A DNA stretch of 64,000 bases from Arachis hypogaea (lineage: Eukaryota > Streptophyta > Magnoliopsida > Fabales > Fabaceae): NCBI RefSeq assembly GCF_003086295.3, contig NC_092045.1:87868693-87932692 (forward strand). Reading direction: 5' to 3'. The position numbers were made by a program, and so were the translations under genes. Shown here piece after piece: positions 11,199 through 22,618 of this stretch. The notes under the pieces were generated by a model. That model ran no database searches and had not been told where the DNA came from. It saw only the letters and a list, made by a program, of their open reading frames with translations. Position 1 is the stretch's first letter. Each line of letters begins with the position of its first letter.

Positions 11199-12186
11199 TC
11201 ACCTCCTCGGCTCCCTTATAAGATGGGAGAATTCTATTAGTTTATCGTCCCTTATCACTTGCTCTAGTGCATCCTTCAAGTCAAAGCAGTCCTGTGTTTG
11301 GTGCCCATAGCCCTTGTGGTAGTCACAGTAGAGGCTTTTGTTTCCCTCCGTACGGTCCTTGAGTGGTCGGGGCTTTGACAAGATTCCTTTCTCGGCTATT
11401 TGCTGGTAAACTTCCATGATGGGGAGAGTGAGTGGAGTGTAATTGGTGAATTTCCCGATCCAGGGAAACGGTCTGGGTGCCTTGCTCGGCCCTCCCTCTC
11501 TGGCTTGCTCTTTCAGTCTCTCTCCTACTTTGTTTCCTAGGTTGATTGTAGCCGGAGTATCGTTTATTGGCAGCCACGACCTGGCTGACTTCCTCGTCAT
11601 TTATGTATTCCTTAGCTACCGTTTGGATCTCGTGCATCGTCCAAATCGGTTTTGTGGTGAGGTGTTTTCGGAAGTCTTCATTGAGGAGGCCATTCGTCAG
11701 ACGGAGGCTGGCCATCGAGTCGGTTAGGCCGTCAATTTCTAAACATTCGTCGTTGAACCGGTCCATGTATTTTCTGGTCGGCTCCCCGGGCCTTTGGGTT
11801 ATCCCGAGCAAGTTGATCGGGTGCTTTGCCTTTGCTATTTGTGTTGTGAATTGAGCTAAGAAAGCACGGCTGATGTCTGAAAACCCATAGATGGATCCCT
11901 GTGGGAGGCCGTTAAACCATCGGATCGCAGGTCCTGCCAGGGTGACCGGGAAGGCCTGGCACCTTACCTCGTCTCCTACTCCCTCCAGATTCATTCTAGC
12001 CTCGAAGGCCGTGAGGTGTTCCAGAGGGTCTTGGGTTCCATCGTACCTCATGTCCGTTGGTTTGTCGAAGTGCTTCGGCAACCGGACCTCGAGGATGGAC
12101 CGATGGAACGGGGTGGCGCACATTATCACGGGGCGCCGTGTCCTCACATGCCTCCCTTCTCCGTCCTCGAGATCTTGTCCCGTGGG
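11199..12186 (-). pseudogene. Gag core of element C, frameshifted
   Basis: The capsid-like core reads MRYDGTQDPLEHLTAFEARM, then CQAFPVTLAGPAIRWFNGLP and EPTRKYMDRFNDECLEIDGL. It switches frame around 11550, after QVVAANKR. The rest is in the other frame: PRPFPWIGKFTNYTPL and a nucleocapsid-like CDYHKGYGHQTQDCFDLKDA, with a C-x2-H-x5-H-x4-C spacing common in Tat gag. The 5' part of gag lies beyond element B at 30168-30561. The frame shift and the insertions make it non-functional. Confidence 0.8.
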
Positions 12187-12191
12187 GCGCG

Positions 12192-13673
12192 TGATGGAGT
12201 GCAGAAGCTGGTGAATTAAAAATTTATTAAAATGGTTACGTTGCATGTATAGTTCTTAACTCACCGAAAATCTGCCTATCAATTTAGAATTATGTCACTG
12301 AAAGTTTAAATTAAAATTACTGGGAGTTTTAAGTCCCAGGTCGTCTCCCAACGAGTTGCAGAAAAATGTGCTATTTTATTAATCAGATATTCCAAAAAGA
12401 GTTGAGCTAAGTAAATTGGGATTTAAATTGAGGAATTTTAAATAATAAAAATAAGAGGCCTTGACTGGGAATTGATTGGTTAGAATTTCTATCATTGATG
12501 GTGTGATTGTAAGATTAATTTATAATTAATAGTCGTTCTGTTTGGTTATCCCTTACTAGGTAAGAGAAAGTCAAACAAGTAGAAATGCCAGATCTGTTCA
12601 CAAGTTGCAACCCACTTAGTTCAAAGGGATTGGCGTCGGTGACAGGATAGCAATCCAACATTTAACCCAATTACAAATTTTTCTTTCAATCCTTCCAACT
12701 CAAGAGTTCCTTTTAATCAACTCCCCATCAAGTAATGAAACTACTCACGCATTGTAAATAAAGAATCCATGGCACATAAAAGGGAATTAAAAGAAGACAT
12801 GATTATTGGAATGGAATTTAAATTAAAAAGAAATAATACTTGCATTAATTAATCATAAAAATATCTGAATGACAAAATTGAACATAACAAAGAACATGGA
12901 AGAATAAAACCAAGTTAAGAGAACAAACTATAGTGATGAAGTCTTGATGAGGAAAATAACCCTTCTCAATGTTCCAATGCTAAGATCAATTGAAAATTAA
13001 AATTCTTAAAACTAGAGAGAAAAAAAACCTTAGAGAGTCAAAAACTAGATCTAAACTACTTAATGAATGTTTTTTTTCTGTTGTTTCTGCATATTCTCTG
13101 ACTTTGGTCTGCTGTTCCGGGCCGAAAACTGGGCCGAAATAGGGTCTAAAATCGCTGGTTTCAGATTCTGCAGTTTATGCAGATCGCGCATGTCACGCGA
13201 TCGCGTCGTCCATGCGGACGCGTCGCTGGCGCTTTTCCTCTTCACGCATTCGCGTCGTCCACGCTACCGCGTTGCTTGTGCTTTCCAATCCGCGCGGCCG
13301 CGCAAGCCATGCGGCCGCGTCACTGCGATTTGCGCTCCTTCGCGCGGTCGCGTGAGCCATGCGACCGCGTCACTTTTCGTTGGTTATCTCCTCAAACTCT
13401 TGTGTTCCTTCCATTTTTGCTAGCTTCCTCTCCAATCTCCGTCTCATTCATGCCCTATAAAGCCTGAAACGCTTGACCCACAGATTACGGCATCAAATGA
13501 AATAAAGGAGAATTAAAATTAAATAATTAAAGTCTCTGGGAAGCAATTTTCAAACATGTAATAAATTCAGGAAGGAAATCTAGATGCATGCTAAATTGAT
13601 GAATAAGTGGGTAAGGATCACAACAAAACCACACAATTAAACACAATATAAACTATAAAATAGTGGTTTATCA
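12192..13673 (-). repeat. 3' LTR of element B
   Basis: This 1482-bp LTR ends GTGGTTTATCA on the plus strand. Around 13180-13370 it carries a cluster of GC palindromes of the type CACGCGATCGCGT and GCGGCCGCG, different from the A/D/F dyad. Short ORFs through the cluster are composition artefacts. Confidence 0.92.
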
Positions 13674-13712
13674 ACCTCCCCACACTTAAACATTAGCATG
13701 CCCTCATGCTAA
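13674..13712 (-). promoter_or_regulatory. Hairpin plus polypurine tract, 3' end of element B
   Basis: On the element strand the tract is AAGTGTGGGGAGGT (13674-13687), directly before the 3' LTR. It is preceded by a perfect 8-bp stem TTAGCATG/CATGCTAA with an AGGG loop (13693-13712). Confidence 0.75.
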
Positions 13713-15110
13713 ATTGAAGGAGACAAGGAAATAAGTATGAACATGCAGAAACTCATGAAATGCAATGCAATCCTACATACATAAATAAATGCAACTATAT
13801 GATTATTATCCACTTGATCAAAAGTAAATAAGCCATTCAAAACAATTACAAATCAAACTCCACTAATTCTATCATCATATAATAAAACCGATAAAAGTGC
13901 AAGAAGATAGCTTATGAAGGCTGGAAACATGAAAATTCAAGCATTGAACCCTCACTGATAATGTATGTACGCTCTAATCTCTAGTGTATAGGGTAATCAC
14001 TCTATTCTTCTCTAGTCATGCTTTCTAACTTTTGTTTTTCTCCTAACCAATCAACAACAGTTAATATACCAATGCAAACATCATGAGGTCTTTTCAGGGT
14101 TGTAATGGGGCCAAGGTGCAGGTAAGGATATACATATGGCTAAGTGAGCTTTATAAATTGAATCTTTAATTAACCTAAGCTCTCACCTAATATACATATA
14201 TTCTATATACTTTTAAATTCATGCCTAGCTACCCATAATTCCCTTTTTCAACCCATACTCATGTTTCAACCTTGTATTTTAATTCTATCATATGTGCATT
14301 GATCTTTGAATTCTGAATTTAACATTGGGGTAATTTTGTCCCCTTATTTATTAAAATTTTTTTTGAATAAATAAAGCTTATCAATGAACATAGATTTTTC
14401 ATTTTATATTTTCACATGAGTGGGTATCCAAATTTCCTTTAAATTTTCATGACACATTCCCTTAACAACTTCTGTTCCCACAATTTCCCATACTTAACTA
14501 GCACACACAATTCTATCTTAAGCTAACCAAAGATTCAATTTGGGATATGCAATTGTTTTTCAGCTTAAGGTTAGTAATGTGGTGAAATATAGAACAAATG
14601 GGATTTTAAAAGCTCAAAGTGGTTAATAAGGGTAATTGAAAAGGGTAGGCTTGATTTGGATAAGTGAGTTTAAACAAATAATGGCCTCAATCATGTGCAA
14701 TCATGTAAATATAATAAATATTGGACATATAAGATAAAACAAAATATAGATTACAATCATAGAGAAGTAAACACACAAGAATAAAATAATTATGGTTAAA
14801 TAGTGTAACCATACATAAAGGCTCAAATCTTTTACAGGTTGTGTGTTCTTTAGCTCAAACATCATGTTCCAAATACAACTCAAGCAGATTTATCATAAAA
14901 ACTTTGAAAAAAATTAGTGAAATTTTGTTCCAAAGATAGATTTTTTTTTAAAAGAAACTTATTGTCTTTTCAATCAAGTAGAACATGCATGCAACTATCC
15001 TAACCTATGCAATTTATTCTATTCTATAAAAGAAAGAAAAAATCTAACTAAAATATCCTAATTATTGGTGTTAGAGAAGAGAATTTACCTCCGGAGGTCA
15101 GGTACTGACC
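13713..15110 (-). other. 3' untranslated region of element B
   Basis: This AT-rich DNA lies between ORF2 and the 3' tract. I see no open frame with recognisable content. A homologous stretch is 41320-42760 in E. Confidence 0.6.
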
Positions 15111-15149
15111 GACCTCCCCACACTTAAGGCTTTGCACCGTCCTCAGTGC
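15111..15149 (-). promoter_or_regulatory. Internal hairpin plus polypurine tract at the end of ORF2, element B
   Basis: A second AAGTGTGGGGAGGTC (15111-15125) is preceded on the element strand by a stem GCACTG/CGGTGC with an AGGA loop (15134-15149). The ORF2 stop codon (15124-15126) falls inside the module. The same arrangement survives in E at 42762-42799. Confidence 0.65.
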
Positions 15150-16377
15150 CATCTGTCAGGAACAGGGGTGGGCTGGTGGCAGTATCTCCACAGTCGGGAC
15201 CAGTATGGCTCCCGGTGTTGGTAAAAGAAGTGGAGTCCGGGGTGTCTGAGTCTCTGAAGCGTCCCTTGAGTAGCTCCTTGAGGTGTTTGAATCGGCGCTC
15301 GTTACGGCGCTCTCTCATCTTTGCTTTTTGTTCATGCCGATCCAACTTTTCAAGTATCTATTGGAGCACTTTCTCAGTGGTAGATGCTTGTGGTGTCGAA
15401 GAAGGAATATCTTCAACCGGCTCCGTAGGCTGGCTTGTAGTGGCTGCTGAAAGTCTGAGGTATTTCCCATTAGGGACATATTGATCATCCCGTGGAAGCA
15501 TGACTTTGGTGTCCCCAGCTCTGCAGGAGACTCCGGCTGCGGAGACAAGATTTGAGACCAAAGCAGAGAAAGGTAAGTTGCCTGCGATTTGTACATGCTC
15601 CATAGCATGCCGGATGTGTCTTGAGAGATTCAGAGGTCGCTCTGTAAGGATGCACCATAGTAGAACAGCCATGTCCGCAGTGAAGGAGGACTCATGAGTG
15701 CTTGGAAAGACGTAATGGGACATGATCTGTGCCCATACGCGAGCCTCCAAGGTAAGTGCGGAAGCCAAGATTCCCTTAGGGCGGTTGTGGTGGTATCCAT
15801 AGATCTAACGGCTGCCAGGTAAAGCAATGACTCTGAGAACGGAGTCCCAATCAAATTGGTATCTCTGGCGCTGAAGGGTGGCTTCTTGAAAAGCGTCAAT
15901 TCCTTTTGGAATAGGGGAAAGACTCAGAACTTGCTGAATGGCCTCTTCTGTAATGGGGACTTGCTTCTGCCGGACATAAACAGACTGCAGGGTTGGTATA
16001 TAGAAGTTGGAGTAGAACTCAACTACCCAAGAAAGATTGACCTGCCTTGGCTGTCTCCGTAGGAAACCCCATTGTCTTCGCTCAATTTGTGGCTCAACAA
16101 AGGTGGCAATATTGGGCGGGAGGATGAGAAGGTATTCATTGTTATAGTTCCTTTCTGCTAGGATAGGGAACATCTGCTCACAGTAGCGATTGGAAAATCG
16201 CGCAGTGTCCTTTGCTGGAAAGGCTTTCTCTTTGTCGTCAACCTTTATTATCCTCTTAACTCTTTTTGTTGAGGGCTTGACTGCGGTTGAAGAAGGCTCT
16301 GCCACTAATGCTCTTTTAGTTCCTCTTCTTGCTGATGGTTTGGAAGTAGCTTTCTCTTGTCCTTTCTTGGTGGCCAT
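15124..16377 (-). pseudogene. ORF2 of element B (Athila-associated plant transposon-type protein) with two amber stops
   Basis: The frame of about 417 codons starts at 16377 with a basic N-terminus (MATKKGQEKATSKPSARRG, then KRVKRIIK). It has a central domain (FVEPQIERRQWGFLRRQP, LSWVVEFYSNFYIPTLQS, PITEEAIQQVLSLSPIPKGI, YVFPSTHESSF, VLLWCILTERPLNL). It ends in a charged helix (KMRERRNERRFKHLKELL). It is interrupted in the same frame by only two TAG codons, near 15805 and 15358; both look like CAG-to-TAG. There is no signal peptide or membrane segment. Its layout (basic start, central transposon domain, helical tail) parallels ORF2 of A/D/F although the sequences differ. Function unknown. Confidence 0.75.
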
Positions 16378-17180
16378 CCTGAAAGAAGGGAAGAGAAAGA
16401 AAATTAAATTCATAGAGATAGAGCAAGGAAGAGGGTATTGTAAGTGATAGTCAATGCACAATAAAGATAAATGGCATGAACACATGGTCCGGATTACATG
16501 TGAAAAGCTCATCAATGGAAATATAGCAAGTGCATGTAGGACAATGGAATGCAAGAGGTTTATTGGCATGCAAGCAAAGGCATGAGTAGCATATATCAAA
16601 CATTCAATGTCCAAGTTAGGTTACAATTTGTAACAAACTAACTATCACGGTTGTATTGACAATTAAATTTAAATAATAAAATATGAAAGCGAATTTGTGA
16701 AAAGCAAGCATTGCAGAGTAGAGTAAAGTAATATAGAAAAGTGCATAGTGCTATATGGGCTTTTTCACAAATACATGGCATGCATGGTAAACAAGATATA
16801 AAAAATATGAAATTGAACATGCAAGCAATCCCTTAAATAGGAGAAAAAATAATTGTCAAACAATTTGTAATAATCCACAAGCATATAATGAGGAATGATG
16901 ACTCAAACGGTTTCTAACACCATGTAAAAGAAGAAGAAGGAAAAATAAAGATGTGAAAAGAAAAAGAAAAGAAAAGAGAAAATAATAATATATATACATA
17001 CTATAATAAGAATGATAGAAAAGAGAAGAAGGAAGAAGAAGGTAAAACCTTGTTAATGGTGGTGAGAGAGAGAGAAAGTGAAAGGTGAGGTAGAAGGGGA
17101 AAGGGAGAAAGAAGAAAGAAGGGGGAAAAGAAAGTAGGGTTTGGAGAAGAGAAAGATAAGATAATTTGGCTTATTGGGTT
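16378..17180 (-). other. Non-coding spacer upstream of ORF2, element B
   Basis: This is AT- and GA-rich DNA with an AAG/GA purine tract (about 16925-17160). No gene is seen. It corresponds to 42887-43570 in E. Confidence 0.5.
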
Positions 17181-17184
17181 GAGC

Positions 17185-17389
17185 TGTGCGGCGCATGCGA
17201 CGCGGCCGCGGAAGGCACGCGTTCGCGTGGATGTGCGTCAGGAAGGGGGGCGCGATCGCGTCGGTCTCGCGGTCGCGTGACCTACATTGTGCTGCTGGCG
17301 CAAGTGCAGCTTCGCTCCAGCACAACTCTCTATTCAATATAATTCAATTGCCAAATTAAGGTAATGCGATCGCGTGGGTCATGCGATCG
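17185..17389. repeat. GC-palindrome array, element B spacer
   Basis: The cluster holds GCGGCCGCG, CACGCGTTCGCGTG, GCGCGATCGCGTC, CTCGCGGTCGCGTGA, ATGCGATCGCGTGGG and ATGCGATCG. It sits between the protease side and ORF2 and is cut at 17389 by the 5' LTR of D. Confidence 0.75.
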
Positions 17390-19041
17390 TGATGAGCGGA
17401 CAATTTGTACGCTTTTTGGCATTGTTTTTAGTATGTTTTTAGTATGATCTAGTTAGTTTTTAGTATATTTTTATTAGTTTTTAGTTAAAATTCACTTTTC
17501 TGGGCTTTACTATGAGTTTGTGTGTTTTTCTGTGATTTCAGGTATTTTCTGGCTGAAATTGAGGGACCTGAGCAAAAATCTGATTCAGAGACTAAAAAGG
17601 ACTGCAGATGCTGTTGGATTCTGACCTCCCTTCACTCGAAGTGAATTTTCTGGAGCTACAGAAGCCCAATTAGCGCGCTCTCAACGGCGTTGGAAAGTAG
17701 ACATCCTGGGCTTTCCAGCAATATATGATAGTCCATACTTTGCCCAAGATTTGATGGCCCAAACCGGCATTCAAAGTCACCCTCAGAAATCCCAGCGTTA
17801 AACGCCGGAACTGGCACAAGGATGGGAGTTAAACGCCCAAACTGGCATAAAAGCTGGCGTTTAACTCCAAGAAGAGTCTCTACACGAAAATGCTTCAATG
17901 CTCAGCCCAAGCACACACCAAGTGGGCCCGGAAGTGGATTTTTATGTCATTTACTCATCTCTGTAAACCCTAGGATACTAGTTCTCTATATATAGGACCT
18001 TTTACTATTGTATTTTCATCTTTGGACATCTAGTTCTTAGATCAGATCTTGGTTCTTCTGGTTCCCTCTCTAGGGCCGAAGCCAATGATCACTTTTGTTC
18101 TTATGTATTTTCAACGGTGGAGTTTCTACACACCATAGATTAAGGTGTGGAGCTCTGCTGTACCTCGAGTATTAATGCAATTACTATTGTTCTTCTATTC
18201 AATTCCGCTTGTTCTTGTTCTAAGATATCACTTGTTCTTCAACTTGATGAATGTGATGATCCGTGACACTCATCATCATTCTCACCTATGAACGTGTGCC
18301 TGACAACCACCTCCGTTCTACCTTAGATTGGGTGGATATCTCTTGGATTCTTTAACCAGAGTCTTCGTGGTATAGGCTAGAACTGATGGCGGCATTCAAG
18401 AGAATCCGGAAGGTCTAAACCTTGTCTGTGGTATTCTGAGTAGGATTCGATGATTGAATGACTGTGACGAGCTTCAAACTCCTGAGGGCGGGGCGTTAGT
18501 GACAGACACAAAAGAATCACTGGATTCTATTCCGGCCTGATTGAGAACCGACAGATGGATAGCCGTGTCGTGACAGGGTGCGTTGAACATTTCCACTGAG
18601 AGGATGGGAGGTAGCCACTGACAACGGTGAAACCCTTGCATACAGCTTGCCATGTAAAGGAGTAAGAAGGATTGGATGAAGACAGTAGGAAAGCAGAGAG
18701 ACGGAAGGAACACAGCATCTCCATACGCTTATCTGAAATTCCCACCAATGAATTACATAAGTATCTCTATCTTTATCTTTATGTTTTATTCGTATATCAC
18801 CCATATCCATTTGAGTTTGCCTGACTAAGATTTACAAGGTGACCATAGCTTGCTTCATACCAACAATCTCTGTGGGATCGACCCTTACTCGCGTAAGGTT
18901 TATTACTTGGACGACCCAGTACACTTGCTGGTTAGTTGTGCGAAGTTGTGTTTATGCGATGGTATTGAACACCAAGTTTTTGGATTCATTACCGGGGATT
19001 ATTTGATTTGTGAAAAGTATTGATCACAATTTCGTGCACCA
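17390..19041 (+). repeat. 5' LTR of element D
   Basis: This 1652-bp LTR carries dyads at about 17790-17870 (CCAGCGTTAAACGCCGG and relatives), a strong TATA box at 17987-17994 and the terminus GTGCACCA. Confidence 0.93.
17987..17994 (+). promoter_or_regulatory. TATA box in 5' LTR of element D
   Basis: TATATATA lies in a CTCTATATATAGGACC context. The same element is in the 3' LTR (25228-25235) and on the minus strand in F (56975-56982). It is the likely promoter for genomic RNA, starting about 30 bases downstream. Confidence 0.55.
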
Positions 19042-19047
19042 AGTTAT

Positions 19048-19066
19048 TGGCGCCGTTGCCGGGGAT
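19048..19066 (+). other. Primer binding site of element D (tRNA-Asp)
   Basis: TGGCGCCGTTGCCGGGGAT lies six bases inside the 5' LTR and is complementary to the 3' end of plant tRNA-Asp. Confidence 0.87.
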
Positions 19067-19901
19067 TGTTGAGTTTGGACAACTGACGGTTCATCTTGTT
19101 GCTTAGATTAGGTATTTTTCTTCAGAGTTCTTAAGAATGAATTCTAGTGTTTCAAGGTGATGTTTCAAGGGTAGCATTTTGGGCGTTAAACGCCAGAATG
19201 GATACCATTCTGGGCGTTTAACGCCAGGATGGCACAAGAGGGAAGATTTTGTTTTCAAATCAAATTTTTTTAAGTTTTCAAAATCTTTTCAAAATCAAAT
19301 CTTTTTCAAATCAAATCTTTTCAATCAAATCTTTTTCAAAATCAATTTCTTTCTATACTTGCTATCAATTAATGATTTGATTCAACATTTCAAGTATGTT
19401 GCCTTTTCTGTTGAGAAAGGTTTAATGTTTGAATCATATCTTTTCTTGATAGCCAAGTCATTATTTTTTAAAATCAAATCTTTTTAAAATGTTTTTCAAA
19501 TCATATCTTCTCAATCACATCTTTTTTTAAAACCAATCACATCTTCTTAATCACATCTTTTTCAAAATAGCTTTCAATCAAATCTTTTTTATTTCTAATT
19601 TCAAATTCTTTTTCAAAAATCACTTGATTTCTTTCCCACTTTTATTTTCGAAAATCAATTAGTGTTTTTCAAAGTTTTTTCAAAATTCTTTACTTAATTT
19701 TCGAATACTACTTCCCTTCTTCTCACATCCTTCTATTTATGGACTAACACTATTCCTTAATGCACAATTCGAACTCCATCTTCTTTGATAAGTTCGAATT
19801 TTCTACTTCTGCCTTCTATTTTTCTTTTCCTCTGACACCTCAAGGAATCTCTATACTGTGACATAGAGGATTCCATATTTTCTTGTTCTCTTCTCTTTCT
19901 T
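19067..19901 (+). other. Leader of element D (shortened)
   Basis: Two dyads (GGGCGTTAAACGCC and GGGCGTTTAACGCC, 19179-19226) are followed by a low-complexity TTTTCAAATC region and then gag. Compared with A and F, about 0.8 kb between the primer site and the dyads is missing, including the two leader copies of TAAGTTTGGTGT. No coding sequence. Confidence 0.6.
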
Positions 19902-22241
19902 ATGAGCAGGAGCAAGGACAAAAGCATTCTTGTTGAGGCTGATCCTGAACCTAAAAGGACCTTGAAGCGAAAGCTAAGAGAAGCTAAGGCACAATTCTCT
20001 GTAGAGGACCTAACAGAAATCTTCAAAGAAGAAGAACACATGGCAGCCGAAAACAACAACAATGCCAACAATGCAAGGAAGGTGCTGGGTGACTTTACTG
20101 CACCTACTCCCGATTTCTATGGGAGAAGCATCTCTATCCCTGCCATTGGAGCAAACAACTTTGAGCTTAAGCCTCAATTAGTTTCTCTAATGCAACAGAA
20201 TTGCAAGTTCCATGGACTTCTATTGGAAGATCCTCATCAGTTTTTAGCTGAATTCTTGCAAATCTGTGACACTGTCAAGACTAATGGGGTTGACCCCGAG
20301 GTCTACAGACTTATGCTATTCCCTTTTGCTGTAAGAGACAGAGCTAGGACATGGTTGGACTCACAACCTAAAGAAAGCCTGAACTCTTGGGAAAAGCTAG
20401 TCAATGCCTTCTTGGCAAAGTTCTTTCCACCTCAAAAATTGAGTAAGCTTAGAGTGGAAGTCCAAACCTTCAGACAGAAGGAAGGAGAATCCCTCTATGA
20501 AGCTTGGAAAAGATACAAACAATTAATCAGAAAGTGTCCCTCTGACATGCTTTCTGAATGGAGCATCATAGGTATTTTCTATGATGGTCTGTCTGAACTG
20601 TCCAAGATGTCTTTGGATAGCTCTGCTGGAGGATCCCTTCATCTGAAGAAGACGCCTACAGAAGCTCAAGAGTTGATTGAAATGGTTGCAAATAACCAAT
20701 TCATGTACACTTCTGAAAGGAATCCTGTGAATAATGGGACTAGTCAGAAGAAAGGAGTTCTTGAGATTGACACTCTGAATGCCATATTGGCTCAGAACAA
20801 AATATTGACTCAACAGGTCAATATGATTTCTCAAAGTCTGTCTGGAATGCAAAATGCACCAAGCAGTACTAAGGAAGCTTCATCTGAAGAAGAAGCTTAT
20901 GATCCTGAGAACCCTTCAATGGAAGAGGTGAATTACATGGGAGGACCCTATGGAAGCACCTACAATCCTTCATGGAGAAATCATCCAAATCTCTCATGGA
21001 AGGATCAACAGAGACCTCAACAAGGTTTCAACAATAATAATGGTGGAAGAAACAGGTTTAGCAATAGCAAGCCTTTTCCATCATCTTCTCAGCAACAGAC
21101 AGAGAATTCTAAGCAGAACCACTCTGACTTAGCAACCATGGTCTCTGATCTAATCAAAACCACTCAAAGTTTCATGACTGAAACAAGGTCCTCCATTAGA
21201 AACTTGGAGGGACAAGTGGGTCAGCTGAGCAAGAAAATTACTGAACTCCCTCCTAGTACTCTTCCAAGCAATACAGAAGAAAATCCAAAAGGAGAGTGCA
21301 AGGCCATCAACATGGCCGAATTTGGAGAGGAGGAAGAGGTAGTGAACGCCACTGAGGAAGGCCTCAATGGACGTCCACTGGCCTCCAATGAGTTCCCCAA
21401 TGAGGAACCATGGGAATCTGAGACTCAAAATGAGACCATAGAGATTCCATTGAACTTACTTCTGCCATTCATGAGCTCTGATGAGTATTCTTCCTCTGAA
21501 GAGGATGAGTATGTCACTGAAGAGCAAGTTGTTAAATACCTTGGAGCAATCATGAAGCTAAATGACAAGTTATTTGGAAATGAGACTTGGGAAGATGAAC
21601 CCTCTTTGCTCACCAAAGAATTGGATGACTTGTCTAGGCAGAAATTACCTCAAAAGAGACAGGATCCTGGGAAGTTTTCAATACCTTGTACCATAGGCAC
21701 CATGACCTTCAAGAAGGCCTTGTGTGACTTAGGGTCAAGTGTAAACCTCATGCCTCTCTCTGTAATGGAGAAGCTAGGGATCTTTGAGGTGCAAGCTGTA
21801 AAAATCTCACTAGAGATGGCAGACAACTCAAGAAAACAAGCTTATGGACTTGTGGAGGATGTTCTGGTAATGGTTAAAGACCATTACATCCCTGCTGATT
21901 TCATAGTCCTAGAGACTGGGAAGTGCATGGATGAATCCATCATCCTTGGCAGACCCTTCCTAGCCACAGCAAAGGCTGTGATTGATGTTGATAGAGGAGA
22001 ATTGATCATTCAAGTGAATGAGGAATCCTTTGTGTTTGAGGCTCAAGGATATCCCTCTATCATCATGGAGAGGAAGCATGAAGAGCTTCTCTCAAAACAG
22101 AGCCAAACAGAGCCCCCACAGTCAAACTCTAAGTTTGGTGTTGGGAGGCCACAACCAAATTCTAAGTTTGGTGTTGAACCCCCACATTCAAACTCTAAGT
22201 TTGGTGTTGGGAGGTTCCAACATTGCTCTGAGCATCTCTGA
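19902..22241 (+). CDS. gag-protease polyprotein of element D, intact
   Basis: This is a 779-residue ORF. The N-terminus is charged (MSRSKDKSILVEADPEPKR). The gag capsid-like region spans about residues 80-270 (FELKPQLVSLMQQNCKFHG, RDRARTWLDSQPKESLNSW, YKQLIRKCPSDMLSEWS). A Q/N-rich linker with NPSWRNHPNLSW follows. The retropepsin-like domain is at about 590-720, with catalytic ALCDLGSSVNLM (D-L-G-S rather than D-S/T-G, as usual in Athila-type elements) and the flap/ILGRP motif IILGRPFLATAK. The C-terminus carries three SKFGV repeats encoded by TCTAAGTTTGGTGTTG. There is no CCHC zinc knuckle and no downstream RT. It would build virus-like particles and process gag, with polymerase and integrase supplied by another element. 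The F homologue is equally long and open. Confidence 0.93.
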   Translation: MSRSKDKSILVEADPEPKRTLKRKLREAKAQFSVEDLTEIFKEEEHMAAENNNNANNARKVLGDFTAPTPDFYGRSISIPAIGANNFELKPQLVSLMQQNCKFHGLLLEDPHQFLAEFLQICDTVKTNGVDPEVYRLMLFPFAVRDRARTWLDSQPKESLNSWEKLVNAFLAKFFPPQKLSKLRVEVQTFRQKEGESLYEAWKRYKQLIRKCPSDMLSEWSIIGIFYDGLSELSKMSLDSSAGGSLHLKKTPTEAQELIEMVANNQFMYTSERNPVNNGTSQKKGVLEIDTLNAILAQNKILTQQVNMISQSLSGMQNAPSSTKEASSEEEAYDPENPSMEEVNYMGGPYGSTYNPSWRNHPNLSWKDQQRPQQGFNNNNGGRNRFSNSKPFPSSSQQQTENSKQNHSDLATMVSDLIKTTQSFMTETRSSIRNLEGQVGQLSKKITELPPSTLPSNTEENPKGECKAINMAEFGEEEEVVNATEEGLNGRPLASNEFPNEEPWESETQNETIEIPLNLLLPFMSSDEYSSSEEDEYVTEEQVVKYLGAIMKLNDKLFGNETWEDEPSLLTKELDDLSRQKLPQKRQDPGKFSIPCTIGTMTFKKALCDLGSSVNLMPLSVMEKLGIFEVQAVKISLEMADNSRKQAYGLVEDVLVMVKDHYIPADFIVLETGKCMDESIILGRPFLATAKAVIDVDRGELIIQVNEESFVFEAQGYPSIIMERKHEELLSKQSQTEPPQSNSKFGVGRPQPNSKFGVEPPHSNSKFGVGRFQHCSEHL

Positions 22242-22446
22242 GGCTCCATGAGAGCCCTCTGTCAAGCTACTGACATTAAAGAAGCGCTTGTTGGGAGGCA
22301 ACCCAATGTTATATTTTATCTATTCTCTTTTGTTATTTTATATTTTCTGTAGGTTGATGATCATGAGAAGTCACAAAATCAATTGAAAAAGCAAAAACAG
22401 AAAGAAAAACAGGAAGAAAAATTGCACACCCTGGAGGAAGAACCTA

Positions 22447-22618
22447 CTGGCGTTTAAACGCCAGTAAGGCTAGCAGTTGGGCGTTTAACGCCCAGTCTGG
22501 CACCATTCTGGGCGTTTAACGCCAGAAAGGGGCACCAGACTGGCGTTAAACGCCAGAAAAGGGCAAGCACTTGGCGTTAAACGCCAGAAATGGGCACCAG
22601 CCCGGCGTTTAACGCCAG
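22447..22618. repeat. Array of six palindromic dyads, element D
   Basis: The units read ACTGGCGTTTAAACGCCAGT, TGGGCGTTTAACGCCCA, CTGGGCGTTTAACGCCAG, CTGGCGTTAAACGCCAG, TTGGCGTTAAACGCCAG and CCGGCGTTTAACGCCAG. They are spaced by GGCACC-type linkers of 12-15 bases. Position and unit count match A and F. Confidence 0.87.

Noticed and set aside
13067..13467. ORFs of 96-119 codons in the B LTRs (also 29553-29956), and similar ones in the E LTRs
   Set aside because: Several frames are open at once because of GC palindromes lacking stops. They lie within LTRs and show no domain.
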